The notes: generated by a model not told the origin, from the sequence alone. 64,000 nt of DNA from Populus alba (GCF_005239225.2 NC_133293.1:19312333-19376332); one strand, 5' to 3'; shown: positions 24,377 through 38,205, counted from the first letter of the stretch. Numbers and translations: made by a program.

Positions 24377-27300
24377 TTATGCATTTTGCTGGACTTGCCG
24401 ATGTATTTGCGCCATCCAGTCACTATAACCACTGGCACCCCCAATCTGGTCCTCCACAAGATTTGTGAGAAGAAGGTAACCTTCTCTGGGCTGTTCACCT
24501 TGTCTTACAAGATTGCAAAGCTGATAATATGAAGGATCGCTATCTCTTAATTTCTTAAGTAGCCCCATTAGCTTTCTTGACATCTCAGTATCATGCTTAC
24601 CGAGAGCAACCTGGTTAGCACAGAGCATAAAAGGACCAATTACAGTCTCAAAATGAAGCAGCTAGCAAATGAAAGGTCAACTATAGAACAGTTAAAAAAT
24701 TAATCTACAAACTAAACTGCGGCTTAGTGTCCACACGCTAAATTTGGCAGACATTTTTGGATCTGCACACACACATTGAAGCTCAATTAAAACAAGGTCA
24801 TGTTAGACCCTCGAACCAATGTTGAAGATCAACAACATCCTCTTTACACAGAATGGTAAATAATGCAAGCTCGGAATGATTGTGAAAAAAGGGCATGACG
24901 TAACTTAAACTAAGATAGAGACAGTGCACACACCTTGGAAAACTCAACAGCAGCATCTTGTCCAAGTAAATTCATTGCTACATCAGGTGAAAACATTCTA
25001 CCAAACCATACAACAAAGCGAAAACCGTCATCATGTACATAAAGGCCTCTGGGGTCTAAGCTCTCGGCGGTCAATGGTAACCGTTTCATGATGTTTTTGA
25101 ATTCATCAGCTTGTGCAGATGGCTGCATAAATTAGATGGGAGATCAACCATTAGTGCAATGCAGAAATATCATTGATACTGCAGAATACATGAAGTACTT
25201 TTACCTTCAAAAGATATTCATCTACTCGTATCAAGCTAGGGTACAAAAGCTTCAACATTGTTTTTACAGGTAATGCCATCATAGTGAATCCTGCTGCACA
25301 GCGATCATCAAGTTGAACATCAGCATACCCTCCTCGAAGAGCCACTGATTTACAAAGTGCCAATCCATACAAAGGCAAAAACTTCAGAGGTTCTGGATAT
25401 ATCATCCTGCCTCCCAAGCGATGTTGCATGGCATAGAGATTTCGGTATTCTCTAAGAGCTTTCACAATCCTCAACTGTACAGAGCTTCGTGCATCTTCCA
25501 GCTTGTGGGACAATGATTTCTCGATTGCTGCAAATTAATTAACTTTGTTAGAAGAATCATAATGCCTCCCTTATCCCAATATCTAAAATCAGAGTCATCA
25601 ATGAAATATGTCCAGTTCAAACTCACCTAGCCTGGCAAACAAAGACACAATAGCACCATTATCAGCCTGGCGATACATCTCCCCCAAATCTGCAACTACA
25701 GGCACTGCTGCTGTGTGTATTCTGATACGCCTCTCTCCACATGAAGCAGTGTATCTTTAGACAGTTAAGAGAACTTCCATAAACCTGTTCTTTCATACTC
25801 AGTAACCTTAATGTACCATATTTGACTACAAGGAAAATTATATCTAATATCTCTTTTCTCAATATTTTGACCACCTTGGATGAATCAACAAACAGCTGAG
25901 AGAGAGGGAGGGAGGGAGGGGGAAAGAGAGAATTGACTCTTGGGTGATAAAACATGTGGTCAAATTAGGAAATGACCTATGTATAACAAAATATACTATT
26001 GGAGTTCACAGCTATAAAAAACAGAACTGCACTACATGTGTAGATGCAAAATTAGCTTTAAATAATTCTGCTCAAAAGGATACAGCAAAACAACTTGGAA
26101 ATATACTGTTTTACTTGTAAGTAATGTCTCTTCAAGTGATAACTGTGCCCCATATGCTTTGTCACAATCAACAGCTGGAAGTGCTAATAAATCAGTGGAC
26201 CTTAGCATGAAGTTTCCATGGTAAGATGTAAACCGAATACCTGCAAGCATAGAGCAATAGAAGATGGTGGGGGATCAACTTCCTATCCATCGACAAAACC
26301 AAACAACAAAAAAGGACAATTGTTTGTACCTGCTCTAAAATATAGAAGGTTGTAGAAGAAACGTGAAAGGACAAACCTTTTCCACATCTTATGCGCATGA
26401 CAGCTTCCCAGGCAGTTTCTCTTGTAAGATCTCTAGCCAACTCATGTCTCAACTTCTCTCCATGAGTGGCTGATTGGAAGCTTGGATAGTAATATATCTG
26501 CCCTCCGGAGTATTTGGCTAGAGCTCCTGTAACGGGAGATGAAATTAATTTATAACAATTGTTAATATTTAGTCAACATTGTAAAACTGTTGAAAGCATC
26601 ATTTAAGAACAAATGACCAAGATTACAGATCTGAAGAGTCACTTTAAAAATAATTAAAATATGTTTCATTACATAAGCACTAGACACTCACAGCATAGCT
26701 ATGCACAGGCATAAGGCGTATAAAAAAATAAGGAAAAAACGAGACCCTCTGTATAACAAGTGCCAACCTAACTAAACAACCCATATATGCACCACGCTGA
26801 CTCTTCAGCTAAATAGCATAGAAACCAGAAGGTATGGAATTAGAGAACTGTGCTAACACCAACAGTGCAGAATGCCATAAATGAATTCATCAATCTCTGT
26901 TCGCCAGAAGAGATAAAGCTCAAATTCATTAGGCAAAAATTCTAAAACCGCCATAAATGAATTCATCAATCTCTGTTCGCCAGAAGAGATAAAGCTCAAA
27001 TTCATTAGGCAAAAATTCTAAAACCACATCTCATGCTCGAATATAACTCCAGAGAAGATTGTGTGTGTTGAATTTTTTTTTTTTAAAAAAAAAAAAAAAC
27101 ATCAGTTCTCTTGCTATAAATAAAAAAACCAACAGTAAACATTTTTAAAAAAGAAATTGATTGATTAGAAAAATCTAAGAGATGCAAAAGAAGTTTTGTT
27201 GGCCCCATCAAAGTAAATCATAGAAACAAGCAAGATTTATTTTCTTTTCATTTCATTTTTTTCTTTGGCTGATAACAAGCAATCTAAGATAAATATTGTA

Positions 27301-30300
27301 CCTAAGGAGGCTATATCAGTGTATTTATCACTGAAGGCGTACACATTAACTCCTATCTGGTACTTGGTGCATTCGGCAGCCATGTTTTTATAGAATGGAT
27401 CTTCTGGAATTCTTAAAGCATGCTCTTTTTCAGTTCCATAAACACGAAGATCATCTCCACGCAACTTCAAACGGCCAACACCAAGAGATGGAATCGTGTT
27501 CTGAAATATCAGCAATTTCCCACCAAGCTGGCTCTGCAGAGAAAGACGGAGGCATTAATGAAAAATGAATAGATGACCAAAATACTTCAGTTGAGAAAGG
27601 AACAGCAAGCAGCAGTTACATTCCCAGCAACAGCAAACTAAGTGAGATCCTAATAAATATCTTATGAAGGTGACCAAAAGGAGGGTAAGCACAAATGTCC
27701 ACTCAAAAACCTAGTTTAAGAATCAAGGCTGACACATATTAGAGTTTTAATGAAAGTTGGTTTCTAAAATGAAAATATTTTCATCCCTGCAAAAAACCAC
27801 TACATTATCTCTCCATTAATTGAACAGGAAAGAAACAAATAATATCATAAGGCCCAAAGATCATAACTGCTGTCAAGTTTGGTCAGCTCAAATCATTGGT
27901 GAACCCCATTACCCTCATCATCAACTTGTTTTCTGCCACTTTTTCAAGCAATTTCTTGCCCAATAGGAACTTGAACAGCGTGTTTGAATATTAAACACCA
28001 AACCAACATATATATAAATTAAGTTATGAACCGTGAGAATAAATAACACACCATAACCATGAAAGTTGCTTTTACAGCCGGGCCAAGAGCAGACTCCACA
28101 TTCACATTGTCCTGAAACATGGAGGGTAAGCTATCAAGAAAAGCTTCCACCACAGATCTTGACTCGGACAAGTTAACAAGGAGATCATCAGGCAAGGGAA
28201 CAAATATGTCATCAAGATCTGAGACCACCATCATCTGAGGCTGTGTTAATGATGACTGCACCAAAAAATCTCACAGACATCAGCTAATTGTTAGTGGAAA
28301 GAAGAATAAAAAATCTCAATCGCATAAGCTTTCATCTGATCACACAGCGGCTAACCTTCATGTTGTAAAAATGTATTGTGCTGTCAAAGGTGATGAACCC
28401 AACCTGCGTTCTGGGATAGCCTGGTAACTCATCCAAGCAGGACTTAATAGTTTGGGCCACAACCTGCATAGGGACATTAAGGTGAATGTACGTTTTAAAT
28501 TAAAGCCAGGCAAGCATACACACAAACACAGCCCAATGGTAGCCCTAGTTCTCAGGTCAGGCCTCCCTCAAAATTACCCCGAAAAGAAAGGGTGAAAAGC
28601 CAAATGTATATTTTGAATACATCAATTAGAAGAATCAATAGAAAATGGCCAATACTTATCAGTCATGCTATGAATCACTGCTTTTTAAATAGGATTCTTG
28701 CAAGCCTTACTTTCACTTTTTTATACTCTTATCATTTCTCTGACAAAAACCATATCTAACTCATTCCCCATTATCATGGGCCACATATCTAAAACATTCC
28801 CCACAATTCTGACCCAAGACTTTATGAATCATATCTAAGAGAGCATGCATGAAACCACTTGAAGTGGCCACACTACACAAATTCTAGAATCCACAAAGAG
28901 GATGTAGCAGTGATCTGGTGGCTGACCAATAAATGGACTGCATAAGACTCCTCATATGCATGCATGTCATAAATGAGACAGAACAGCATCCAAATTTATT
29001 GTTTGAATTTAAGAATCGGCTGGTACAGACACAAATTTAGTCCTCTGAGGAAAGAAGCCATGGGGCATTATCTGAGAGAACTGACTTCAATAACAACACT
29101 TCTAACTTCAAGTATTAAAATGTCAATCAGAAAGAAATATAGATGTATTAGGGCATTAGCTGCAAGAACTTACCTCAATCATACCACTTCTAACTGCAGA
29201 TACTGAAACGTCAATGAGAAAGAAATATAATGGTGGCATTGGAGGCCGCACCATATACTCAGTCGGAGCAACAAACTCCACACTACCCTTTGTAAGCTCG
29301 GGTCTCTGGTCCAAATCAATTCTCTTGCCAGTGGCATCTAGCTGAGCAAAATAGTTTCCAGGAACTGAATATGAGAGTTAAACCATGTCAGCAACTACAT
29401 TAGCAAAAATAAATAAATGAAGAAGATAGAAAGAAAACATGTGCAGCCATATATCAAAATTGAAAAGAAAGTGTCTCATGCTCAGAAAGGGGGGAATAAA
29501 TTTTTAAAAAAAAAATCACAAAAAGGAAGAAAAAAAACAGTTGTGAAATAGGCATTAGCCAGTGCATTTTTTTCATTTTCTGCAATTACAGCCAGTCTCC
29601 AAAGGCCAAGAAAATAAACATCAAGGAGAGAGTGGCTAAGCCATAGTTAAGAGTTCCATATACAGAAGAATTGATGCATTATGCACGCTGGCTAGCACAG
29701 TTTTTCAATTCCTAGTCTTAGAATTCATGGCATTTTACTTGCATGTATTGTACTACTCCCAGTAAAGGACCACCTAAACAACATTAAAAAACAAGCAGTT
29801 GGGTGAGGTAAGCCCAACAGTAAGCTGGAAAGCTAAAAACCCCAGGATACAAGATCAGCAATGATTATACCAAATGAACCAAAAAAAAAACATAGTTTTC
29901 CTTTCACATTACAAATAAGCAGCTGAGTTGTACAAATTTTGAAACTGGTCATTCAAACAGCACATGTAGAATTCATTGCCCACAATTTATTGTCATATTC
30001 CTTGCAAAGGTGTTCTAGAAGACTAAAATCTTAAAGCATATAGATAGTATCCACATTTAGCCATCGGCAAAATCTAACAAGATACGCATGGACAAAGATT
30101 GCAAACAGATTCTCTCTATGAGGCCCCTAACAATACCATAAATATCATATCAGTTTCCTTTAGAACGTACTTGAGATTTACCTTCATTAAGCAGAGCACA
30201 GATGTTGCAACACCACTTTCTTCCAGAATCGGTAAATGTCACATGGGGATTTACATATGTACGACATCTTCTACAACGAATAATGCCAGTTGAGACAAAA

Positions 30301-31500
30301 TTAATTACTGGTACCTCCTCCTGAATGAAGGAACAACAACAAACAAGTCAGATTAAAGGATATCAGACAAGTAGTAAACAAAGCATGTCCAGATTGTCAG
30401 TTGAATTCAATTTCACAGACACTAACCCCATCAGGAGCTTCTGCAAGCGGGCAAATAACTGCTCCAAGAGGAAAATGCCACCTTGAAAGCAAAGATTGTG
30501 AACCTGGTACAGCAGAGGTGGTAAGCCGAAGATATCTAGGATTGCAATTCATGGAGTACGCATCTCCCAATGAATTTGGCTCCACATCACCATCCAATGG
30601 CCTTGGCAATGCTTTTGGATCAAGCCCTGAATCAATTGATCCAGGAACAGATCCAATAGAGAGTGAGCTGAAGTCTTCTGCCAGCCCTTGGATGCCACCT
30701 ATAGGTGGTGCAGAGCCTGGATGTTGGATTTGATCCCTGGAATGCAATCCAAAGGGGGTGCCTACTGGTGGAGGTTGAGTAAAACCTCCTTGCTGAGAAA
30801 GAAAGGGGGGAGGTGGTGTTGGTGTGGGTGCTGCATAACTTCCCTGTTGAGCTTGAAAGGGGGCCATTGGAGAAGCTTGTGAAATTGCATTTGCCTGCTT
30901 TACATATCCTGGAAAGGATGGCTGCAAAGTGGCCCTAGCAGCGGAATAAGATGAGTCCATACGTGGGAAAGATGGCTGAAAATTCATCCTGGATGCAAAA
31001 GACGATGAATCCGATGACAATTGAGGAACATTCAAACTTGATGGAGGAGATCCCATTGGCACTACAGGTACTTGTGGCTGTGGATGAAGGGAAGCTGGAG
31101 ATGGTAATTGACCTGCAGGAGGCTGAAATGGTGGTTGACCAATGGGTGGAGCTTGGGTAGGTGGAGCTTGATGAACAGAGGAAAATTGTGGTGTTGGATA
31201 ACGCTGGAAGGGGGTTCTGCTGGTGGGTGGGACATATGCTGTTGGTGAAGAAGCCACGGAAGGATCATTAAACCTAGCTGGGGGGTTGTTAGGCCTGAAC
31301 CCAGAAGCTTGTGATCCAGCCACAGGCCCAGATAACATAGAAAGCATAGTGTTTTGGGGAGGTTGAGCATGGGGTCTAAAGCCCGAGGCCTCTGATCCCA
31401 TCACTGGGCCAGATGCTGAAAATGGTGTAACTGTAGGAGGAGCAGCAGCAAATGGTGAACCAGACACAGGATTTGGACGGCCAGGATTTTTAGTCCCCAT
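24377..31500 (-). CDS. SEC24A: COPII coat subunit SEC24 (SEC24A-like)
   Basis: SEC24 is the cargo-selecting subunit of the COPII inner coat; with SEC23 it buds vesicles from the ER toward the Golgi. Twelve coding exons (minus): 30427-31500, 30182-30320, 29174-29364, 28356-28463, 28052-28255, 27302-27533, 26377-26526, 26084-26240, 25627-25754, 25205-25527, 24934-25122, 24377-24610. They total 3129 nt, 1042 aa (Arabidopsis SEC24A about 1038). Domains in order: Pro/Gln-rich disordered N-terminus (1-340); zinc finger with C374, C377, C396 and C399; trunk; beta-sandwich; helical domain; C-terminal gelsolin-like domain ending SDWMAQIHRQVQQNA. I chose the ATG giving MGTKNPGRPN because it matches the family N-terminus; an in-frame ATG-like start four codons upstream is less likely. 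A 3' leader intron acceptor near 31558 suggests 5' UTR introns. Confidence 0.95.
26874..27025. repeat. Perfect 76-bp tandem duplication in a SEC24 intron
   Basis: The unit beginning GCCATAAATGAATTCATC occurs at 26874-26949 and again at 26950-27025 with no differences that I can see. It lies in the intron between SEC24 coding exons 6 and 7. Identity implies a recent event, or an assembly artefact. Confidence 0.85.
29081..29141 (-). pseudogene. Relic copy of the 3' end of SEC24 exon 3
   Basis: This 61-bp stretch aligns without gaps to 29169-29229, which covers the last codons of SEC24 coding exon 3 and its donor site; the two are 88 bp apart. Shared words include AGAAAGAAATATA and CACTTCTAACT. 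The intronic copy has several substitutions, including one that makes an in-frame TGA, and its donor is GTCAGT instead of GTAAGT. It is therefore a decayed partial exon duplication, not a usable alternative exon. Confidence 0.7.
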
Positions 31501-33620
31501 GATTTTCAACAAAATAACTTTATCTGCCCAGGATGATATGTTTCCATAGTTAAACCTGCCAAAACAAGTAGTCGAAGGTTGTGATAATCAAACAGAATCA
31601 CAAAAGGCAGCACAGCTAAAATAGAAGTACATCGCACTTTAGAAATGTTGAAGAACAAGCAATGCAGTTGATGAAATTGCGATGCATCAATCAAAGTCAG
31701 ACAAAACCGGAAGACCAAACATCTATGCTGTGCAGCACAAGAGGCCATGCAAAGAGTTGTTTGAAATACTGTAACCACTGCATATGGGAACAACTGCAAG
31801 TGACAAATTTTGGACTAATAATTTTGCAAAGAATTGATTGATCCAATTTTCAAATTTATAGAGATGGTTGTGAGATTTGCCTTATTTTATAAAATATAGA
31901 GAGAATTAATTAGACTTCCTTCTTTGTGTTTGAGTAATTCAGACAGTTAAAAGTATGATGCTTTCTTCAGTGAGCGATTCCTTAAGTCTATTGACGTGAA
32001 GCTAGCAATGCTTAATGTTCGTTGATTCATAGTTTACAAGTTTAGATCTGCATTTCAAATCCTGAATCCCCGAACCCCTTGAATCCTACAACCCTAAACC
32101 TAAAATAGATCATCTAAAGACTTTACCTACGCTGTTCAGCATAAAAAAGGGCACAGCAATCCTGCATAATATGAAATAAACACACTGCCATTAACACGAC
32201 CAAACTGAAGCATGATGAAGAAGCCAAAAAAAAAATTATCCTATGGAACAACAATTACTTCGACAAGCAGAAAGTTTTTACTTTTTTACTGACTGTCAAA
32301 TTCCACTCCACCCAAATACTCCAAATGCCACTTCTCAATATGATATTATGGTCCGTCACATCCCCGACTGAATAAATGCATAATCAACGAATCCTGCACC
32401 ATGATTAGGGATAATGACCACTCTCAGGAAAGATTAAAAGAAAAAACTATCCACATGTCCCAGAAATCAAACAATGTAGCAAGAAACAACTCAATTTAAT
32501 GTATTAGATTCAAACAGCTTTTAAAGTATGAGCTCTTTATTTTCCTAGTCCCCCACCAACCAAGTTTATGTTAAATATCATAATTGTGCATTCTTGTTGC
32601 TTCCATCTCTTTACTGTAATTGTTTTTCCTCCTCTCTTTTACTAGATAAATGAAAAATGTTTGGGTTATCAAGAGTTCATACTAACATAACATGTTCTTT
32701 CCTTTTCCTAATGATTTCTTAGTAACATGGCATACTTCAACATACATCACGTGATGGGATACTCAATAGTGACTAATTAAATCAAGATATCCAGAGGTAA
32801 GATAGTAAAAAAATTTCTTTCTGACAAGGATCACGTTTCCATTAGCTACACCTTCAAGTTGGACCAGATTCTTGCAATGGAAGTCATAAATTTTGTAACT
32901 CGTGATTATGCATCAAACCTACGATCTCAAAAGCCACATTCCCATCGCCCACTTGGTTAATAATTAAAAAATAAATAAACACAAGGATAAGTTCTTGCAG
33001 ATGAACACTCACGCCCTAATATTTGCTCAAGCTTCGTAATTCAGACCTCAACTACATAATATCAAAAGATAATTAATGAGCCCAACTACATTAAGATACC
33101 GATAAACATATGCAATAGAAAGTTCTGCAAGAATTACATATCCTTCCTCGATTAAAAAAAACAGCACAATTCACAAATCAGAGCAAGAATTGCACGTTTC
33201 TATTTGTAATTCAATTCAAGATCACGACAATACACACTTGAGACAACAAAAAAAAAAACTAATAAATTGCTATTAACGGTCAATTACTTCACATCTTTCA
33301 AAAGACCCAATAGCAACAACCTTTTCCAGTTCCACTAGAAACTTCAAAATTAAGTGACGGCAATAGAGATCCTTACCGAAAAATTCAAGCTTTCGATCGC
33401 AATGGAGGACAGTTATCTCGATCAAGCAGGATTCAAGCACCAAATCCGCGATGCTGGAGAGAGAGAGAGAGAGATAGCTTGGGTCGAGAGATTGTGAGAA
33501 GGAACTCTGGATAGATCCAGCAAAAAAAAGGGAGAGGAGAGGGAAGAGAAGCGCAGAGAAAACAAGAAGGAATTTCGAATTAAGAGAGAGGGGGGGGTAA
33601 AAACACAACTCATGCGAGAG
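31501..33620 (-). promoter_or_regulatory. SEC24 5' leader with probable long intron, and promoter
   Basis: Upstream of the SEC24 ATG a strong acceptor (TTTTGGCAG|GTTTAAC, near 31558 on the minus strand) implies a spliced leader. A good donor, TTTCG|GTAAGGAT near 33376, is the best partner and would give a leader intron of about 1.8 kb. A GA/CT-rich stretch at 33440-33600 fits a plant core promoter. The assignment is inference; other internal leader exons are possible. Confidence 0.4.
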
Positions 33621-34729
33621 TGTGCATCAGCGATGGGAGACTGATTTGGATTTCCGAACCCGAATCGGGTTTCCAAATTTTTTCCCCGAAAAACAAAGTT
33701 TTTTATCAAACCTGCAATTTAGTCCCTCACCTATTTACTAATACTCAAATCGATTCTAAAACTAGAATTTCTTTCAGTTTATTTCTCAAAGTATCAACAT
33801 TCCTCGATTGAGTCACCCCGTACGTATTCGTTGACGGCTTAATTGTGCCAGAACCGCGATATATTATTTAATAAATTTGTAAATAGACCCGATTGAGGTG
33901 AGCCCAGGATTCGTTTTTGCTTTGTGAAATTTGTGAGTGCTATTTAATACATTTTTTAACAGGAAAAAAAAAAAAAAAGAGGGAGGTTCGGGATTTCATT
34001 AAAAATATTTTTTATACAATACATCAAAATAATTTAAAAATATCAAAAAAAATATTAATTTAAATTAAAAAATATTAATTTTTTTTAAACATATTTTTAA
34101 AAACATAAAAATAAACATATCTTAATTCTCTGGTCCGATGAAAACATAAAAAAAGAGACATAGTCGGGTCAGCCTACATCGAAGGATGGTTACAGTTTTT
34201 TTGAGCGAATCAGGCCTGCGAAATTTGGGCTGTGGACTGCACTCGAAGGAGCATGCGCTCGAGTCATCGAAGGGCAAATACTGAATGATAACGAGTACCA
34301 GCCCAAAACAGGCTCTATCAAAGAAAAGTCCAATTCACACTCGACAATGAACTAGAAAGTCTAGAGCATATCTATGCCAGCTAATCTCACTTCACATCAC
34401 TTATTATTTTAAAAATCATGTTCACCTGTTCAGTACTTTTATCTGTTTTCATCTTTTCTTGTTCGAAACTGTGCTGAATATTGATTTTTAAAATATTTTT
34501 TATTTAAAAATATATTAAAATAATATTTATTTATTTATTTATTACATTAATATATTAAAAAAATTTAAAACACCTAGAAAATTAATATAGAGCTAAAACA
34601 AATTGAAAAGTGTGGTCTGTTTCAGCAAAGATCTTTAGAGATAGGCATGATAAATAAAATTTGTAAAATAATATATCTTGAAAATCGTTTTAAGAAGTAG
34701 CACCGCTTAGAAAGTCATAGATCATGAGC

Positions 34730-35548
34730 CCGTTTGGCTCTGTGGCTGTGGCTGTATTTTAATTAAAACACAGTTTGTAGCTGTTTGGTAATGAAAAAAA
34801 ATAATTTATTGTACATGGATCCCACGCAAATTTTTGCGTCAAAAACACAGTAAATGAAAAGCAAAAAATTCATGCTTTTAACGCACGTGAAACTTTAAAA
34901 AATAATGCAGTGCAAGTGAATTGCACTGTTCACGTGAACAATGCAATTCACTTGCACTGTTCATCCAGTTTTTTTTTATTATTATTTTTTATGCAGTGTG
35001 TTAATTTTATTAATTTTTTTTTTTAAATAAATTAGTTTAGAATGAATTAAATTCATTCGCATTGTAATGTGAATAATATTTTTTTTCTCGAAAAAGTAGT
35101 ATAGAGTGAATTAAATTCACTTACACTATAATATCAATTTTATATCTAATAATATTTTATCTAATTTTATTACACACTTAAAATATTATGAAAACTGCAA
35201 TTCTTATCGGATGAATTTTGTACATGATGAAATTATATATAGTTTAATAGAATAATAAAAAATATTTTATATAAAGTATTATTTATTCCATAATGTAACA
35301 GGAGTAATTAAATCTACAATATTTAAATTTAAAACCATCAATATTAATATATATTTCTTAAAATTATTTTACAACCTCAATTTTAAAAACATTCTTAACC
35401 AAACACATTAAACTATTTTTTATTCAACATCAATTTCAACCACAATTTTAACCATACACCTATTTTTTTCAAACCAACCTCAATTAAAAGTAATTTTTAT
35501 AAAAACAACTTTTTTTAAACCACAAAACCGCAATACCAAACACACTCT
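34730..35548. mobile_element. MITE-like non-autonomous DNA element
   Basis: The left end reads CCGTTTGGCTCTGTGGCTG and the right end AACCGCAATACCAAACACAC. Inverted, the right end gives GTGTGTTTGGTATTGCGGTT, so the ends form imperfect terminal inverted repeats. The last 165 bp match, on the opposite strand, the small element at 48448-48651. No ORF encodes a transposase. The interior includes a 52-bp palindrome (separate entry) and further copies of ATTCACTTGCACTG-like words at about 35040 and 35110. Confidence 0.55.
34908..34959. repeat. 52-bp near-perfect palindrome centred on CACGTG
   Basis: The left arm CAGTGCAAGTGAATTGCACT continues TGTTCAC and is mirrored by the right arm with a single mismatch over 26 bp. 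The centre is TTCACGTGAA, with no loop. It lies inside the MITE-like element at 34730-35548. Confidence 0.9.
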
Positions 35549-37142
35549 ATATATATTATTCGAGAGCTATAAATGTCATTGCACCTCTTATAAAATAAAC
35601 TGATATAATTTATAATAAAAAAAAGAAAAAAACGTGCAAATAAAAAACATAGAAGAAATACTAATACTCCAATAACAATGGATATTAATAAAACGAGTAC
35701 AAGTACACCTTTATCGTTTTTAATGGTATCCATGGATAAATAAAATTGATTCCCCTGGAGATAAGGATACCGTTATCGTTTATTAATTCGAAGATAAAAA
35801 AGATTCCTTGTAGCTAATTACGGGGGTTTGTTGGTGTAATTCAATATATTTTTTTTAAAAAATGAATTTTTTAAAAAAATATTTGTTTATTATTTTAATA
35901 TTTTGATATAAAAAATAAAAAAATATTTTTTTAAAAAAAAAAAACGAGTTACGTCTCTTCTTATTGACGTGATGTCCCCGTAACTTTTGACTGGAAAAAG
36001 AAGCAAGTTTCTTGTAGTGAAGAACAGCCAATCGTGGGTCCAAGAATCTGACCCGCGCTTGCAGCTGTGCCCATGACAGAACCACCGTCGACGTCAGTAA
36101 TCATCCACGAGGATACGGTCGGCTACGACCAATCGTACGTACGCTATTCTGCTGTTACATGATTGGATTGGGCTCCGGAGTTATTTACAAAGAATATGAA
36201 AATGAAAATGAAAAACCTTGTCTTCTCAATTTATTTATTGATTGGAAATACTTTAAAGTTTTCTTGCACGGAGTGTTGAATACATATTTATTTTTACTGT
36301 TGTGTTTATTTTTAACGATACGTCTGCCACTAAAAAAAAAAAAACACAAAGTAAAAATATAAATTTGCTACTTTTATTTTTACATTTTTATTTTTTTGCT
36401 ATGAATTGTTGTGCATGTCATCAAATGCAAAAGCAGAACCATGAACAATAAAACCTTAATCGGAGAAAGCTCATGTGTTCAGCTTTTAGAGGGGCTGGTA
36501 TCTCAGATTATGCGTCGTTTGCTTTTTCTCTTTTTCAGAGAATTATTTTGGTTGAGAATAAAATGTGCACAGGTGTCTATCTGTCCTGGTGATTTGGAAG
36601 GGACACTGAAAACTTTCTAAACTTTGTATGCCGAATCTTGCTTTCTTCACGGTTGCTTCATTTGTTTTTATTTATATATAAAAAAAATAAAATTGAATTT
36701 CCTTTTGTTTCGTGTGTTTTTTAAAACCTCCTCCTTTTTGCTGTTGTTCTTTATTATTTTTTTATTCATTTTTATTATTTTATAATAGAATAAAAAATAA
36801 TTTAAAAACAAATCTATGAAATTTAGTTTAGGGGTCATGAATTTGACAATTTAATTACAAAGCTAAATTGATTAAATAAATTGTCATCTAAGTATTAAAA
36901 AAAAAACATATGCCATCTTAATTTTTTTAAAAGCATTAATTTTTTTATTGGTTTTTATAATATATTTCAGCTTGTTTTTTTATATGATTGATTTATTATA
37001 AGATCATTGCAATTCCATTACTCGAACTATGAGTTTAATATATTAAAACGGATCGGTTTAATATATTAAAATGGATCGATTTAATATCTTGTTATCTTGA
37101 TATTTTTTTATAATAAACATATGGTATTTGTTTTGTTCCCAA

Positions 37143-37318
37143 TGAGCGTGGCATTTGTGGCAAAAAACTTGAAATTTGCAGCATGTCTCGAGTTCGAGTC
37201 AGGGCGTGCATTTTTTGTAAGAATCTATAACAGTCGAGGGTTTTACTCGCTTACCTAGGACCAACAAAATACGCTTTCTGATGAATTGGGTTTTCTCGAA
37301 TCCAAAAAAAAAAAAAAT
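37143..37318 (+). mobile_element. tRNA-derived SINE-like element
   Basis: A box-like GCGTGGCATTTGTGG near the 5' end and a B-box-like GAGTTCGAGTC about 40 bp later resemble the internal RNA polymerase III promoter of a tRNA-derived SINE. A non-tRNA body of about 100 bp follows, then a long A run that passes into TA repeats. The word TTTGTTTT occurs on both flanks and could be part of a target-site duplication. No coding capacity. It is consistent with the Salicaceae SINE families described in the literature, but I cannot assign one. Confidence 0.5.
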
Positions 37319-38205
37319 ATATATATATATACTTTGTTTTCTTTTTCAAAAACTAAACCATGTTTTTATAAGATATTCATTTATCTTTGATTCACGTGTT
37401 TGAAATTATTTTTTTGTCATCTGGTGTTTTTTTCTATCATTTAATTTAATATCTTGGTTTTGAATTTTTTGTGTTTGTGAATTAATATCATTTAATTCAC
37501 GTGATCCTGACAATCGTGACACGGCTTGCTTGTGGAGAGCCAGTATAGTAACAAGACTTTTATTTTATTGCTGGTCAATGCAGACTCTAGCTGATTTTCG
37601 AGATACGGGGAAAACTTTTTATTGCTAATATCTTCACGCATTTCTCTATTTTAGTTGATCTCAGTAATTGTTGTAATGTTACTTGTTTTTCATATTCTAT
37701 TTATTAGAGCGTGTTTAATAATGTAATAGTAGTTATTTTTAAATAATTTTTTATGTTAAAATGCATGTTTATAATATTTATTTATTTTTTAAAAAATTAT
37801 TTTTGACATCAGTATATTAAAACGATTTAAAACATACAAACCGTATTAAATTTTTTTTAAAAAAAATAAAAAATTTAAATTTTTTAAAATGCAGGTTTCC
37901 ACCGTGTTCCCAAATGATCTCTTAATGTTTCTCGTTGCTTGTAAAATTCTAACTTTTGGGTTTTTACCGCATCTTTTATTTTTATTTTTATTATATATAT
38001 TTTTAAAAATAGTAAATTAATAAATTTTATTATGCTGTCAAAGATAAAAAAAAAAAAAAACTAAAAAAATTATTCTAATCAGATCCCAAGCACCCCTCAT
38101 TCGCGCACAAGAAGTGATTCCACGCCACGTTAGCGAGCGCTCTTGCCGGGCTCTCCACGACAGCCACACTGCGTCAGCTGTTTTTGCAGACGAATACTGC
38201 ATCAA

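Noticed and set aside
35515..36085. Minus-strand ORFs rich in Ile, Phe and Lys
   Set aside because: Composition-driven frames within AT-rich repeat ends; no coding signal.
36159..36620. Two plus-strand ORFs of 67 and 69 codons in the SEC24-MTP11 spacer
   Set aside because: No conserved motif, promoter or splice support; amino acid content follows AT-rich composition.
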